From the NCBI GenBank assembly GCA_044224495.1, contig JBGAKG010000024.1:62001-126000 (forward strand): a stretch of 64,000 nucleotides of DNA. The letters run 5' to 3'. A program made the position numbers and the translations under genes. The DNA comes from JBGAKG01 sp044224495 (lineage in GTDB: Bacteria > Myxococcota_A > Polyangia > Polyangiales > Polyangiaceae). Shown here piece by piece: positions 54,144 through 61,893 of this stretch (the stretch's first letter is position 1; each line of letters starts with the position of its first letter). The notes under the pieces were generated by a model that saw only the letters and a program-made list of their open reading frames with translations, had not been told where the DNA came from and made no database searches.

Positions 54144-56009
54144 ATGCGCGAAGAACGGTTCCTCGGCGACATCCTCGTTCGACGCGGCCTCGTCGCCGAG
54201 GCCCGCCTCGAGCCGCTCTACGCGATCCAACGCGAGCGCTCGGTCGATCTCGCGGACCTCCTCGTCAACGGCCAGATCCTCGACGGCGTGACGATCGCGC
54301 GCGCGGTCGCCGAGGAAGCTCAGCTCCCGTTCACGGAGCACCTCGACGTCGATCGCATCCCCACCGCGCTCGCCACGCGCGTGCCGATCCAGTTTGCGAA
54401 GAATCGCCGCGTGCTCCCGTACGCCGAGGGCGAGCGCGACGTCCACGTCTACGTTGCCGACCCGTTCGACACGAGCGCCCTCGACGACCTCCGCTTGCTC
54501 TTCGGCAAGCCGGTCGAGCCCATCGTCGTCGCGAGCGACAAGGTCATCGACGCCATCAACCGCGTCTTCGAGCGCGAAGCCGGCGGCGGCGAGCTCGAGA
54601 ACGAAGCGGGCGACACCGTCCAGGACGACGCCGGGTCGGACATCCTCGACTCCGACGACGAGGCGCCCGTCATCCGGTGGGTCAACTCGCTCTTCCTGCA
54701 GGCGATGAAGGAGCGCGCGAGCGACATCCACATCGAGCCGGAAGAGAAGGAGGTCCTCGTCCGCTACCGCATCGACGGCGAGCTCTACGTCGCTCGGCGC
54801 GCGCCGCGGAACTTCATGAACTCGATCGTCAGCCGCATCAAGATCGAGAGCCAGCTCAACATCGCCGAGAAGCGCCTCCCGCAGGACGGGCGCATCACGA
54901 AGAAGATCGCCGGCAAAGGCTTCGACATCCGCGTCTCGACCATCCCGACGAGCCGCGGGTACGAGCGCATCGTCATGCGTCTGTTGAACAAGTCGAGCGT
55001 CCTCTTGGACCTGCCCGACCTCGGCTTCTCGCCGCGCGACTACGCCTTGATGGACGCGCTGATCCGGCGCCCCGACGGCATCATCCTCGTCACCGGCCCC
55101 ACCGGCTCCGGCAAGACGACGACGCTCTACGCGAGCATCAACCGGATCAACAAACCGAACATCAACATCCTCACCGCCGAGGATCCGGTCGAGTACGAGA
55201 TCGCGGGGATCCATCAGGTCCACGTGAACCCGAAGATCGGGCTCACGTTCGCGAGCGCGCTCCGCTCGTTCCTCCGCCAGGACCCCGACGTCGTCATGGT
55301 CGGCGAGATCCGCGACAAGGAGACCGCCGAGATCGCGATCAATGCGTCGCTCACGGGTCACCTCGTGCTCTCGACGATCCACACGAACGACGCCGCCGGC
55401 GCCGTCACGCGCCTCACCGACATGGGCGTCGAGCCGTTCCTCATCCGCTCGTCGGTCATCGGTCTCCTCGCGCAGCGCCTCGTGCGCGTGCTGTGCCCGA
55501 ACTGCAAGGAGGCCTACCCGGCGGAGGACTCGGAGCTCGAAGAGCTCGGCCTCACCCCCGAGCGCATCGAGTACCGGCGCCGCCGCGCGCTCCGTGCGGA
55601 GAGCCGCTACTACCCGCGCACCGCGCTCGAGCGCGACGCGCTCGATCTCGAGCCCGGCCTTCGCCCGATGTTCTTCCGCCCGAAGGGCTGCGAGCGTTGC
55701 GGCAACACCGGCTTCACGGGTCGGCGCGGCATCTACGAGCTCCTCTTGATGGATGACGCGGTCGGTCCGCTCGTCCTGAAGAGCGCGGACGCGCAGACGA
55801 TCAAGCGCGCCGCCGTCGAGATTGGCATGGACAGTCTCCGCGACGACGGAGCGCGCAAGGTCCTCGCCGGCATGACGACCGTCGAAGAGGTCCTCGCCGC
55901 CACGCAGGAGGACGTCGAGCCGGTGGTGCTCGGCGGTCCGGCGTCGGGCGGCATGCGTTCGGAGCGCGCGATCCCGAGCTCGGAACGGAGCGCGCGAGGA
56001 GCCGAGTGA
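54144..56009 (+). CDS. gspE: Type II secretion ATPase E
   Basis: The 621-residue product has the N1E/N2E region (REERFLGDILVRRGLVAEARLE), Walker A GPTGSGKTTTL near 318-328, the Asp box and Walker B PDVVMVGEIRD near 380, an ATPase His box, and the zinc-binding pairs CPNC (near 451) and CERC (near 515), typical of GspE. It powers pseudopilus assembly at the inner membrane. It starts 10 bases after gspD, in the same operon. Confidence 0.97.
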   Translation: MREERFLGDILVRRGLVAEARLEPLYAIQRERSVDLADLLVNGQILDGVTIARAVAEEAQLPFTEHLDVDRIPTALATRVPIQFAKNRRVLPYAEGERDVHVYVADPFDTSALDDLRLLFGKPVEPIVVASDKVIDAINRVFEREAGGGELENEAGDTVQDDAGSDILDSDDEAPVIRWVNSLFLQAMKERASDIHIEPEEKEVLVRYRIDGELYVARRAPRNFMNSIVSRIKIESQLNIAEKRLPQDGRITKKIAGKGFDIRVSTIPTSRGYERIVMRLLNKSSVLLDLPDLGFSPRDYALMDALIRRPDGIILVTGPTGSGKTTTLYASINRINKPNINILTAEDPVEYEIAGIHQVHVNPKIGLTFASALRSFLRQDPDVVMVGEIRDKETAEIAINASLTGHLVLSTIHTNDAAGAVTRLTDMGVEPFLIRSSVIGLLAQRLVRVLCPNCKEAYPAEDSELEELGLTPERIEYRRRRALRAESRYYPRTALERDALDLEPGLRPMFFRPKGCERCGNTGFTGRRGIYELLLMDDAVGPLVLKSADAQTIKRAAVEIGMDSLRDDGARKVLAGMTTVEEVLAATQEDVEPVVLGGPASGGMRSERAIPSSERSARGAE

Positions 56010-56010
56010 C

Positions 56011-57429
56011 ATGGCCGTCTTCGAATACCGCGGCCTGAGCATCGGAACGGGGAAGTCGGTCCACGGCTTCCGGGACGCCGACAACCAGAAATCGCTCCGC
56101 GCTGCCCTGAAGCGCGAGGGCGTGATGCTCACGAGCGCGGTCGAAGACGTGAAGGGCGGCAAGCCCGGCGCGCAGCGGCGCGGGATCGACCTCGGTGCGA
56201 TCTTCAACCGCGTCGGCGTCGGCGACGTCGCGATGATGACGCGGCAGCTCGCCACGCTGGTCAGCGCCGGCATCCCCCTCGTCGAGGCTGTCACCGCGCT
56301 CATCGATCAGGTCGACAAGCCCGAGCTCCAGCGCATCCTCACCCAGGTCCGCGATCGCGTGAACGAAGGTCAATCGTTCGCGAAGGCGCTCGAACCGCAC
56401 CCGAAGGTCTTCCCGAACCTCTACGTGAACATGGTCGCCGCGGGCGAAGCCTCTGGCACGCTCGAGCAGGTGCTCGAGCGCCTCAGCGACTTCATGGAGA
56501 ACCAGGCGAAGCTCCGGAGCAAGGTCTCAGCCGCGCTCGCGTACCCGATCCTCATGGTCATCATAGGCACCGGCCTCATCAGCGTCATGATGATCGCCGT
56601 CGTCCCGAAGGTCACCGCCATCTTCGCGAGCCTCGACAAGTCGTTGCCCTGGTACACCGAAGTTTTGATCTTCATCTCCGGCGTCGTGAGCTCCAACGTC
56701 ACGTCCGGGATGGTGCTGACGATGGCGCTCTTCGGGACGATCCGGAAGGCGATGGCGCTCGCGCCCGCCGCGAGCGCGAAGGAAGGGTCGCGCGACTCGA
56801 ACCTGCTCTGGGTCGTCCTCTCGTCGATCTTGGGCGCGGTGCTGCTGCTCGGCTTCTTCGCCGTGAGCTCGATCGTGCTCTACGTGATCGGCATCTTCGT
56901 CGGCGCCGTGCTTGGCTTCGGCCTCGCGCGCTTCGTCGCGTTCCTCGCGACCGAGCCGGGGCGCCTCTGGCGCGACTCGCTGACGTTGAAGATGCCGCTC
57001 ATCGGCAGCCTCGCGCGCATGCTCGCGGTGTCGCGCTTCTCGCGCACGCTCGCGACGCTGCTGTCCAGCGGCGTGCCGCTCCTCAAGGCGATGGACATCG
57101 TCAAGAACGTGCTCGACAACGCCAAGCTCGAGAAGGTCATCGAGACGGCGACCGGCTCGATCCGCGAAGGCGAGTCCATCGCCGCACCGCTCAAGCGCAG
57201 CGGCGACTTCCCCCCGATCGTCACGCACATGATCGCGGTCGGCGAGAAGAGCGGTCAGCTCGAGACGATGCTCGAGAACGTCGCCAAGGCGTACGACACG
57301 CAGGTCGACACGCGCGTCCAGGCGCTGACGAGCCTGATGGAGCCCCTCATCATCGTCTTCCTCGGCGGTGCGGTCGGCTTCATCGCGTTCTCGATCCTGA
57401 TGCCTCTCATCCAGATGAGCGATTTCTGA
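56011..57429 (+). CDS. gspF: Type II secretion platform protein F
   Basis: The 472-residue product has the duplicated T2SSF domains: MTRQLATLVSAGIPLVEAV and SRFSRTLATLLSSGVPLLKAM, each followed by a transmembrane helix pair. GspF is normally about 400 residues; here about 70 residues around 215-290 are added between the halves. They include a short Ala/Lys/Ser loop and extra hydrophobic stretches, so at least one additional membrane pass is possible. It starts one base after gspE, and its stop shares a base with the next ATG (TGATG). Confidence 0.95.
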   Translation: MAVFEYRGLSIGTGKSVHGFRDADNQKSLRAALKREGVMLTSAVEDVKGGKPGAQRRGIDLGAIFNRVGVGDVAMMTRQLATLVSAGIPLVEAVTALIDQVDKPELQRILTQVRDRVNEGQSFAKALEPHPKVFPNLYVNMVAAGEASGTLEQVLERLSDFMENQAKLRSKVSAALAYPILMVIIGTGLISVMMIAVVPKVTAIFASLDKSLPWYTEVLIFISGVVSSNVTSGMVLTMALFGTIRKAMALAPAASAKEGSRDSNLLWVVLSSILGAVLLLGFFAVSSIVLYVIGIFVGAVLGFGLARFVAFLATEPGRLWRDSLTLKMPLIGSLARMLAVSRFSRTLATLLSSGVPLLKAMDIVKNVLDNAKLEKVIETATGSIREGESIAAPLKRSGDFPPIVTHMIAVGEKSGQLETMLENVAKAYDTQVDTRVQALTSLMEPLIIVFLGGAVGFIAFSILMPLIQMSDF

Positions 57430-57839
57430 TGGCCAAGAAGAACGACAAGAAGAGCGTGCTCCTGCCGTGGGACCGGCGCTCCGGTCTCCTCGGCCTGGTG
57501 TCGCGCACGCGCCTGCGCGTCTTCTTGCTCGTCGTCGGCTTGCTCGCGTTCGCGATCTGGGTGCGCCAGCGCGAGGAGCACGCGGCCGCGGTCCGCGCCA
57601 CGCGCGCGTCGATCACCGTCTGCTCGAAGGGGCTCTCCGCGTATCGCGCCGCGCACGCCGGTGGATGCCCGAAGAGCCTGGAGACGGTGGTGGGGGAGGG
57701 CTTCCTCCACGACGTCCCGCTCGACGCCTGGGGCCACCCGCTCCGCGTCACGTGCCCCGGCCGCAGGGATCACGCCGGCTACGACATTTCGAGCGACGGC
57801 CCCGATGGCGTCGCAGGTGGATTGGACCGAGTCGAATGA
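57429..57839 (+). CDS. GspG-like domain on a non-prepilin membrane anchor
   Basis: The 136-residue product has one transmembrane helix (about 31-45) but no G-x(4)-E prepilin peptidase site, so it should not be processed as a pseudopilin. The rest resembles the soluble part of GspG: SITVCSKGLSAYRAAHAGGCPKSLETVV, then PLDAWGHPLRVTC and YDISSDGPDGVAGGLDRVE, close to the DPWGNPY and DxxSxGxDGxxGG pattern. It may be a paralogue that caps or nucleates the pseudopilus or blocks it. It overlaps gspF by one base and gspG's region by ATGA. Confidence 0.8.
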   Translation: MAKKNDKKSVLLPWDRRSGLLGLVSRTRLRVFLLVVGLLAFAIWVRQREEHAAAVRATRASITVCSKGLSAYRAAHAGGCPKSLETVVGEGFLHDVPLDAWGHPLRVTCPGRRDHAGYDISSDGPDGVAGGLDRVE

Positions 57840-57850
57840 GGATCGAGATC

Positions 57851-58261
57851 ATGAAAAACCGAAAGATGCTGTTGCGTCGTCTCCGCGCTCTGCGCGGCGT
57901 CACGCTCGTCGAAATCCTGATCGTGCTCGCGATCGTCGGTCTCATCGCCGGCGGCATCGCGGTGTACGCGGTGCCCAAGTTCCAAAAGGCGCAGGTGGAC
58001 AACACGCGCAACTCCGAGAAGGCGCTCCACGCCGTCGCGGAGTCGTGGCGGGCGAACCACGGCAACGACTGCCCGACGCCGCAGCGCCTGAAGGACGAGA
58101 AGGAGCTCGCCGCGTCGAGCGAGATCAACGATGCGTGGGGCACGCCCTACAAAATCAACTGCGACGACGACTCCACGACCGTGCTCTCGGCCGGGCCGGA
58201 CAAGAAGGAAGGCTCGCAGGACGACATCCGGTTCCCGGACACGGGGGGCGGAGCGAAGTAA
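57851..58261 (+). CDS. gspG: Major pseudopilin G
   Basis: The product (136 residues from the ATG at 57851; 141 if the overlapping ATG at 57836 is used) has a basic leader and the prepilin site G^VTLVE, with the essential Glu at +5, then the hydrophobic helix ILIVLAIVGLIAGGIAVYAVPKF. The soluble part has DAWGTPYKINC and LSAGPDKKEGSQDDIRF. GspG builds the pseudopilus. An AGGA at 57839-57842 lies suitably for the second ATG. Two cysteines probably form a disulphide in place of the usual calcium loop stabilisation. Confidence 0.92.
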   Translation: MKNRKMLLRRLRALRGVTLVEILIVLAIVGLIAGGIAVYAVPKFQKAQVDNTRNSEKALHAVAESWRANHGNDCPTPQRLKDEKELAASSEINDAWGTPYKINCDDDSTTVLSAGPDKKEGSQDDIRFPDTGGGAK

Positions 58262-58263
58262 TC

Positions 58264-58983
58264 ATGAGCGCGCGTCGGCAACAGCGCGGCGTCACTCTCG
58301 TCGAGATCCTCGTGGTCATGGCGATCGTGACGCTGCTCGTCGCCGGCGTGCTCATGGGCTCGGGTCAGCTGGCGAGCGCGAAGCTCCGTCGGTCGACGAC
58401 GTCGATCGCGGCCGCCGTTCGCGTGGCGTTCACGCGCGCGTCCGTCATGTCGCGCGCCGAGCGCATCGTCTTCGACTTCAGTGAGAAGACGTTCTGGCTC
58501 GAGGAGTCGGACGCCCCGATGCTCGTCCAGAGCAAGGACGTCGCCGGAACCGGCGGCGCAGAGGCGGTGACCGACGCGGAGAAGAAGCGCGCGGCCGAGG
58601 AGAGCGATCGGATCGTGAAGGGTCCGACGATCGCGAAGCCCGCGTTCCACAAGGTCGACTTCGGCCTCGTGATCGCGGACGACGAGGGCAAGGACCCTGC
58701 CGTCCGCCCGCTCCCTTCCGGGATCCAGTTCCGCTCGATCCAGACGACCCACGACGAAGAGCCCCGGACCGAAGGGCGGGCCTACCTCTACTTCTGGCCC
58801 GGCGGTCTCACCGAGCGCGCGAGCATCGTGTTTCGGAAGGGGACGTCGATCGACGACACCGACGCGATGACGGTGTGGATCTCGCCGCTCACGGGCACCG
58901 CGACCGTGAAGTCGGGCGCCGTGGCGCTGCCGAAGGCCGACGAACGCGACGTCTCCGAGCGCGAAGATCAGGGGGCCTTCTGA
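58264..58983 (+). CDS. gspH: Minor pseudopilin H
   Basis: The 239-residue product has a short basic leader with prepilin site G^VTLVE and a hydrophobic helix, followed by SIAAAVRVAFTRASVMSRAERIVFDFSEKTFWLEE, the GspH pattern. It is longer than usual (about 170) because of a charged Ala/Glu/Lys insert (about 90-115: EAVTDAEKKRAAEESD). The C-terminal part YLYFWPGGLTERASIVF is typical. It overlaps gspI by one base (TGATG). Confidence 0.9.
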   Translation: MSARRQQRGVTLVEILVVMAIVTLLVAGVLMGSGQLASAKLRRSTTSIAAAVRVAFTRASVMSRAERIVFDFSEKTFWLEESDAPMLVQSKDVAGTGGAEAVTDAEKKRAAEESDRIVKGPTIAKPAFHKVDFGLVIADDEGKDPAVRPLPSGIQFRSIQTTHDEEPRTEGRAYLYFWPGGLTERASIVFRKGTSIDDTDAMTVWISPLTGTATVKSGAVALPKADERDVSEREDQGAF

Positions 58984-59753
58984 TGGGGCGCCGTTCTTCC
59001 GCTCCCGCCCGCGGCTTCTCGCTCCTCGAGGTCATGGTCGCCCTCGCGATCTTCGGGCTCATGATCTCGGGCATCCTCGCCGCGCAGGCGGGGCTCGCGG
59101 CGAGCAACAAGAAGGCCGCGAACATGGGGCTCGCGACGAACCTCGCGCGCTGCCGCATGACGGAAGCGGAGGAGACGCTCCTCCGCAAGGGCTACCCCGA
59201 GATCGACGACATCGACACGGGGGCGCAGTGCTGCGAGTCGCAAGAGGGCTCGAGCTTCACCTGCGACACGAAGGTCGAGAAGGTGACGCTGCCGAACCCA
59301 CCCTCGGGCGTCGGTGTCGACGGCGACGGCGGAGCCGGTGGCCTGCCGCCGGGCCTCCTCGGCCTGGCGGGTGGTGCGGACGGTGGCGCGGGCCCGACCG
59401 GCGCGCTCGATCTCGACGCGGGGCTGAGCGGCATGGGCAACCAGCTCCAGTCGCAGACGGGCGGTCAGGGCGGCGCGGGCCTCATCAACATGGTGATGGG
59501 GATGGTCTACCCGACGATGAAGCCGATGATGGAAGCATCCATCCGGCGCATCACCGTCACCGTGCACTGGAAGGAAGGTCCGAAGGACCAAGACTTCACG
59601 ATCGTGCAGTTCGTGACGAACCCCCAACGCGGCGGGTTCGTCGGAGCGAGCCCGAGCTCGAGCGCGGCACCAGGCAACGGCCTCGCGCCAGCGCCGCAGG
59701 GCGCCACCCCGATCATCCCGTTCCCCGCGACGGCGGGGGGAGGCGCGCGATGA
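58983..59753 (+). CDS. gspI: Minor pseudopilin I with Gly-rich insert
   Basis: The 256-residue product has prepilin site G^FSLLE with the E+5 and a long hydrophobic helix. GspI proteins usually have about 120-130 residues. This one carries a Gly/Pro/Asp-rich insert at about 105-167 between the helix-turn region with cysteines (AQCCESQEGSSFTC) and the C-terminal beta part RITVTVHWKEG. A Pro/Ala/Ser tail follows. Inserts and tail may project from the pseudopilus tip. It overlaps gspJ by ATGA. Confidence 0.88.
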   Translation: MGRRSSAPARGFSLLEVMVALAIFGLMISGILAAQAGLAASNKKAANMGLATNLARCRMTEAEETLLRKGYPEIDDIDTGAQCCESQEGSSFTCDTKVEKVTLPNPPSGVGVDGDGGAGGLPPGLLGLAGGADGGAGPTGALDLDAGLSGMGNQLQSQTGGQGGAGLINMVMGMVYPTMKPMMEASIRRITVTVHWKEGPKDQDFTIVQFVTNPQRGGFVGASPSSSAAPGNGLAPAPQGATPIIPFPATAGGGAR

Positions 59754-60454
59754 GGGGCAAGGGCAAGGGCAAGGGCAAGGAGAGAGGCCTCACGCTCGTC
59801 GAGGTTTTGGTCGCGCTCGCGATCCTCTCCATGATCGCGGTGCTGCTCTATGGCGCCTTCGACGCCATGAGCAAAGCCAAGAAGAACGAGGGCCTCCGCG
59901 GCGATCGCGCTCGCGAGGGTCGCTCCGCCGTCCAGCGCATCGCGCGCGAGCTCTCGAGCGCATACCTCTCGGCGCACAACCCGCAGAACCTCTCGCTCCA
60001 AGTCCGGACCACCGCGTTCCTGGGCCAGAACGGCGGGCGCTTCGATCGCGTCGACTTCTCCGCCTTCGCCCACCGCCGCGTCGAGGCCGAGTCGAAGGAG
60101 TCCGATCAAGCCGAGATCGGCTACTTCGTCGTCGCCGATCCGGAGAAGTCCGAGAAGATGGACCTGGTTCGGCGCGAGCAGACGCCGATCGACACCGATC
60201 CGAAGCGCGGCGGCAGCGTCAACGTGCTCGCCGAGAACGTCGAGAGCTTCGATCTCCGCTACCTCGATCCGATGACGGGCCAGTGGCTCGAGACGTGGGA
60301 CTCGCAGGTGCAGACCGCTCAATTCGCCCGGATCCCGCTCGAGGTCCGCGTCACTCTCGTCCTCAAGGACACGCCCGCCGGCGTCGAGAAGACGTACACC
60401 ACCAAGGTCGCGCTCCCCATCCAGCGCCCGCTCGCCTTCGGGATCAGCCAATGA
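59750..60454 (+). CDS. gspJ: Minor pseudopilin J
   Basis: The 234-residue product has a prepilin site RG^LTLVE with E+5 and the GspJ pattern (VQRIARELSSAYLSAHNP and NVESFDLRYLDP). The leader is unusual: MRGKGKGKGKER, four Gly-Lys dipeptides encoded by a perfect hexanucleotide repeat. The positive charge fits the requirement for a basic leader. It overlaps gspI by ATGA and gspK by ATGA, so the three minor pseudopilins are translationally coupled. Confidence 0.9.
   Translation: MRGKGKGKGKERGLTLVEVLVALAILSMIAVLLYGAFDAMSKAKKNEGLRGDRAREGRSAVQRIARELSSAYLSAHNPQNLSLQVRTTAFLGQNGGRFDRVDFSAFAHRRVEAESKESDQAEIGYFVVADPEKSEKMDLVRREQTPIDTDPKRGGSVNVLAENVESFDLRYLDPMTGQWLETWDSQVQTAQFARIPLEVRVTLVLKDTPAGVEKTYTTKVALPIQRPLAFGISQ
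59755..59778 (+). repeat. Four tandem GGGCAA hexamers coding the gspJ leader
   Basis: Four exact copies of GGGCAA encode (Gly-Lys)4 in the prepilin leader of gspJ. Copy-number change would only alter leader length in steps of two residues without a frameshift. The same unit occurs twice at 37477-37488. Confidence 0.85.
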
Positions 60455-61878
60455 GCGCCGCCCGCACCCAACGCCGGCGCAGGAAGCGCGCCAAACGCAC
60501 CGACAAGCGCGGCGTGGCGCTCATCATGGTGCTCGGCACGCTCGCCGTGCTCACGGTGATGCTCGCCGAGTTCCAGATGGACATCAGCGCGACGGTCGCG
60601 AGCGCGACCGCCGAGCGCGACGGCATGCAGGCCGAGTACATGGCTCGGAGCGCGGTGAACCTCTCGCGCCTCCTGATGGCGATGGAGCCGACGATGCGCC
60701 AAGGCATCGCGCCGCTCTTCATGTTGATGAAGCGCCAGCCGCCGCAGCTCCCGGTGTGGGAGTTCGCCGACCGCCTGCTCGCGCCATTCAACGACGCCGG
60801 TCAGGGCGAAGACTTCGCGAAGGGCATCGGCGTCGACTTCTCGTCGGGGAAGAACCTCGGGATGCCGGGCGGCCACTTCGAGGTCGTCGTCGTGGACGAG
60901 GACTCGAAGATCAACGTCAACCTCGGCGCCGCGAACGACATCGCGCACATCCGGCTCGCGAAGGAGATCATGGGTCTCGTCTCGCCGCCCCAGTACGCGC
61001 CGATCTTCGAGCAGCGCGACAAGAGTGGCACCTTCCACGATCGCCTGAGCGTCTGCTCGGCGATCATCGACTGGTCCGACAACGACGAGCAGGCGTTCTC
61101 CTGCGACTTCTCGAACAGCAACGCCCCCGCGAGCGGCGGCGTCGAGGACGCCTACTACCAGCTGCTCCCGAAGCCTTACCGGCGCAAGAACGCGCCCTAC
61201 GATTCGCTGGCCGAGCTCCACCTCGCGCGCGGCGTGAGCGACGACTTCTGGGCGACCTTCGTCGACCCCGATCCGACGAACCCGAAGAAGCGCGTCATGA
61301 CCGTTTGGGGCCAAGGCGCGATCAACGTGAACAGCGCCAACGCGCAGACGCTCCTCGGCGTCATCTGCGCCGGCGCTCCCACCGCCGAGATCTGCACCGA
61401 CCCGACGCAAGCGCAGACGTTCTTGATGGGCGTGACGATGGCGAAGGGAATCAGCATGGGCGCGCCGCTGTTCGGCTCTCCGCAGGAGTTCATCTCGACG
61501 ATGAAGGGGCAGGGGATGCTCGGTCCCATGCTCGTGAGCCAGCTCAAGATGAAGCCGGTGAAGTTCCTGTCCGAGAGCGAGTTCGCGAAGAGCATCACGA
61601 CCGAGAGCAAGGTCTTCTCAATCCACGCCGTCGGCGTGGTGAAGGGCTACAAGCGCGAGACGCGGCTCAAGATCGAAGCCGTCGTCGACTTCCGCAACGC
61701 GCCGCTCCCCGGCATCGCGCCGCCTCCGGGCGGTACGACGGGCGGCGGCGCTCCCACCACCGGCACCGGCGCGGGCGCGCAGCCCACGCCCGCCACCGGG
61801 CTCACCGGCGTCGAGGCGATCCCCGCGGCGCTCCAACCTTCGGCGGCAGGCAATGTCGTCTATTACCGGATCGACTGA
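60451..61878 (+). CDS. gspK: Minor pseudopilin K
   Basis: The 475-residue product has a very basic leader (RRRRKRAKRTDKRG) and prepilin site G^VALIM. The +5 residue is Met, not Glu, which is the defining feature of the tip pseudopilin GspK. The body has VVVDEDSKINVNLG, IIDWSDNDEQ, AYYQLLPKPYRRKNAPYDSLAELHLARGVSD and INVNSANAQTLLGVIC, all typical of GspK. The C-terminal 70 residues are Gly/Pro/Thr-rich, an extension beyond usual GspK length (about 330). It overlaps gspJ by ATGA. Confidence 0.93.
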   Translation: MSAARTQRRRRKRAKRTDKRGVALIMVLGTLAVLTVMLAEFQMDISATVASATAERDGMQAEYMARSAVNLSRLLMAMEPTMRQGIAPLFMLMKRQPPQLPVWEFADRLLAPFNDAGQGEDFAKGIGVDFSSGKNLGMPGGHFEVVVVDEDSKINVNLGAANDIAHIRLAKEIMGLVSPPQYAPIFEQRDKSGTFHDRLSVCSAIIDWSDNDEQAFSCDFSNSNAPASGGVEDAYYQLLPKPYRRKNAPYDSLAELHLARGVSDDFWATFVDPDPTNPKKRVMTVWGQGAINVNSANAQTLLGVICAGAPTAEICTDPTQAQTFLMGVTMAKGISMGAPLFGSPQEFISTMKGQGMLGPMLVSQLKMKPVKFLSESEFAKSITTESKVFSIHAVGVVKGYKRETRLKIEAVVDFRNAPLPGIAPPPGGTTGGGAPTTGTGAGAQPTPATGLTGVEAIPAALQPSAAGNVVYYRID

Positions 61879-61893
61879 GGCGCAGAGGAATCC

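Noticed and set aside
54087..56303. A 738-codon open frame on the minus strand opposite gspE
   Set aside because: It covers gspE and part of gspF, whose motifs and lengths are certain. The antisense product has no recognisable domain and biased composition.
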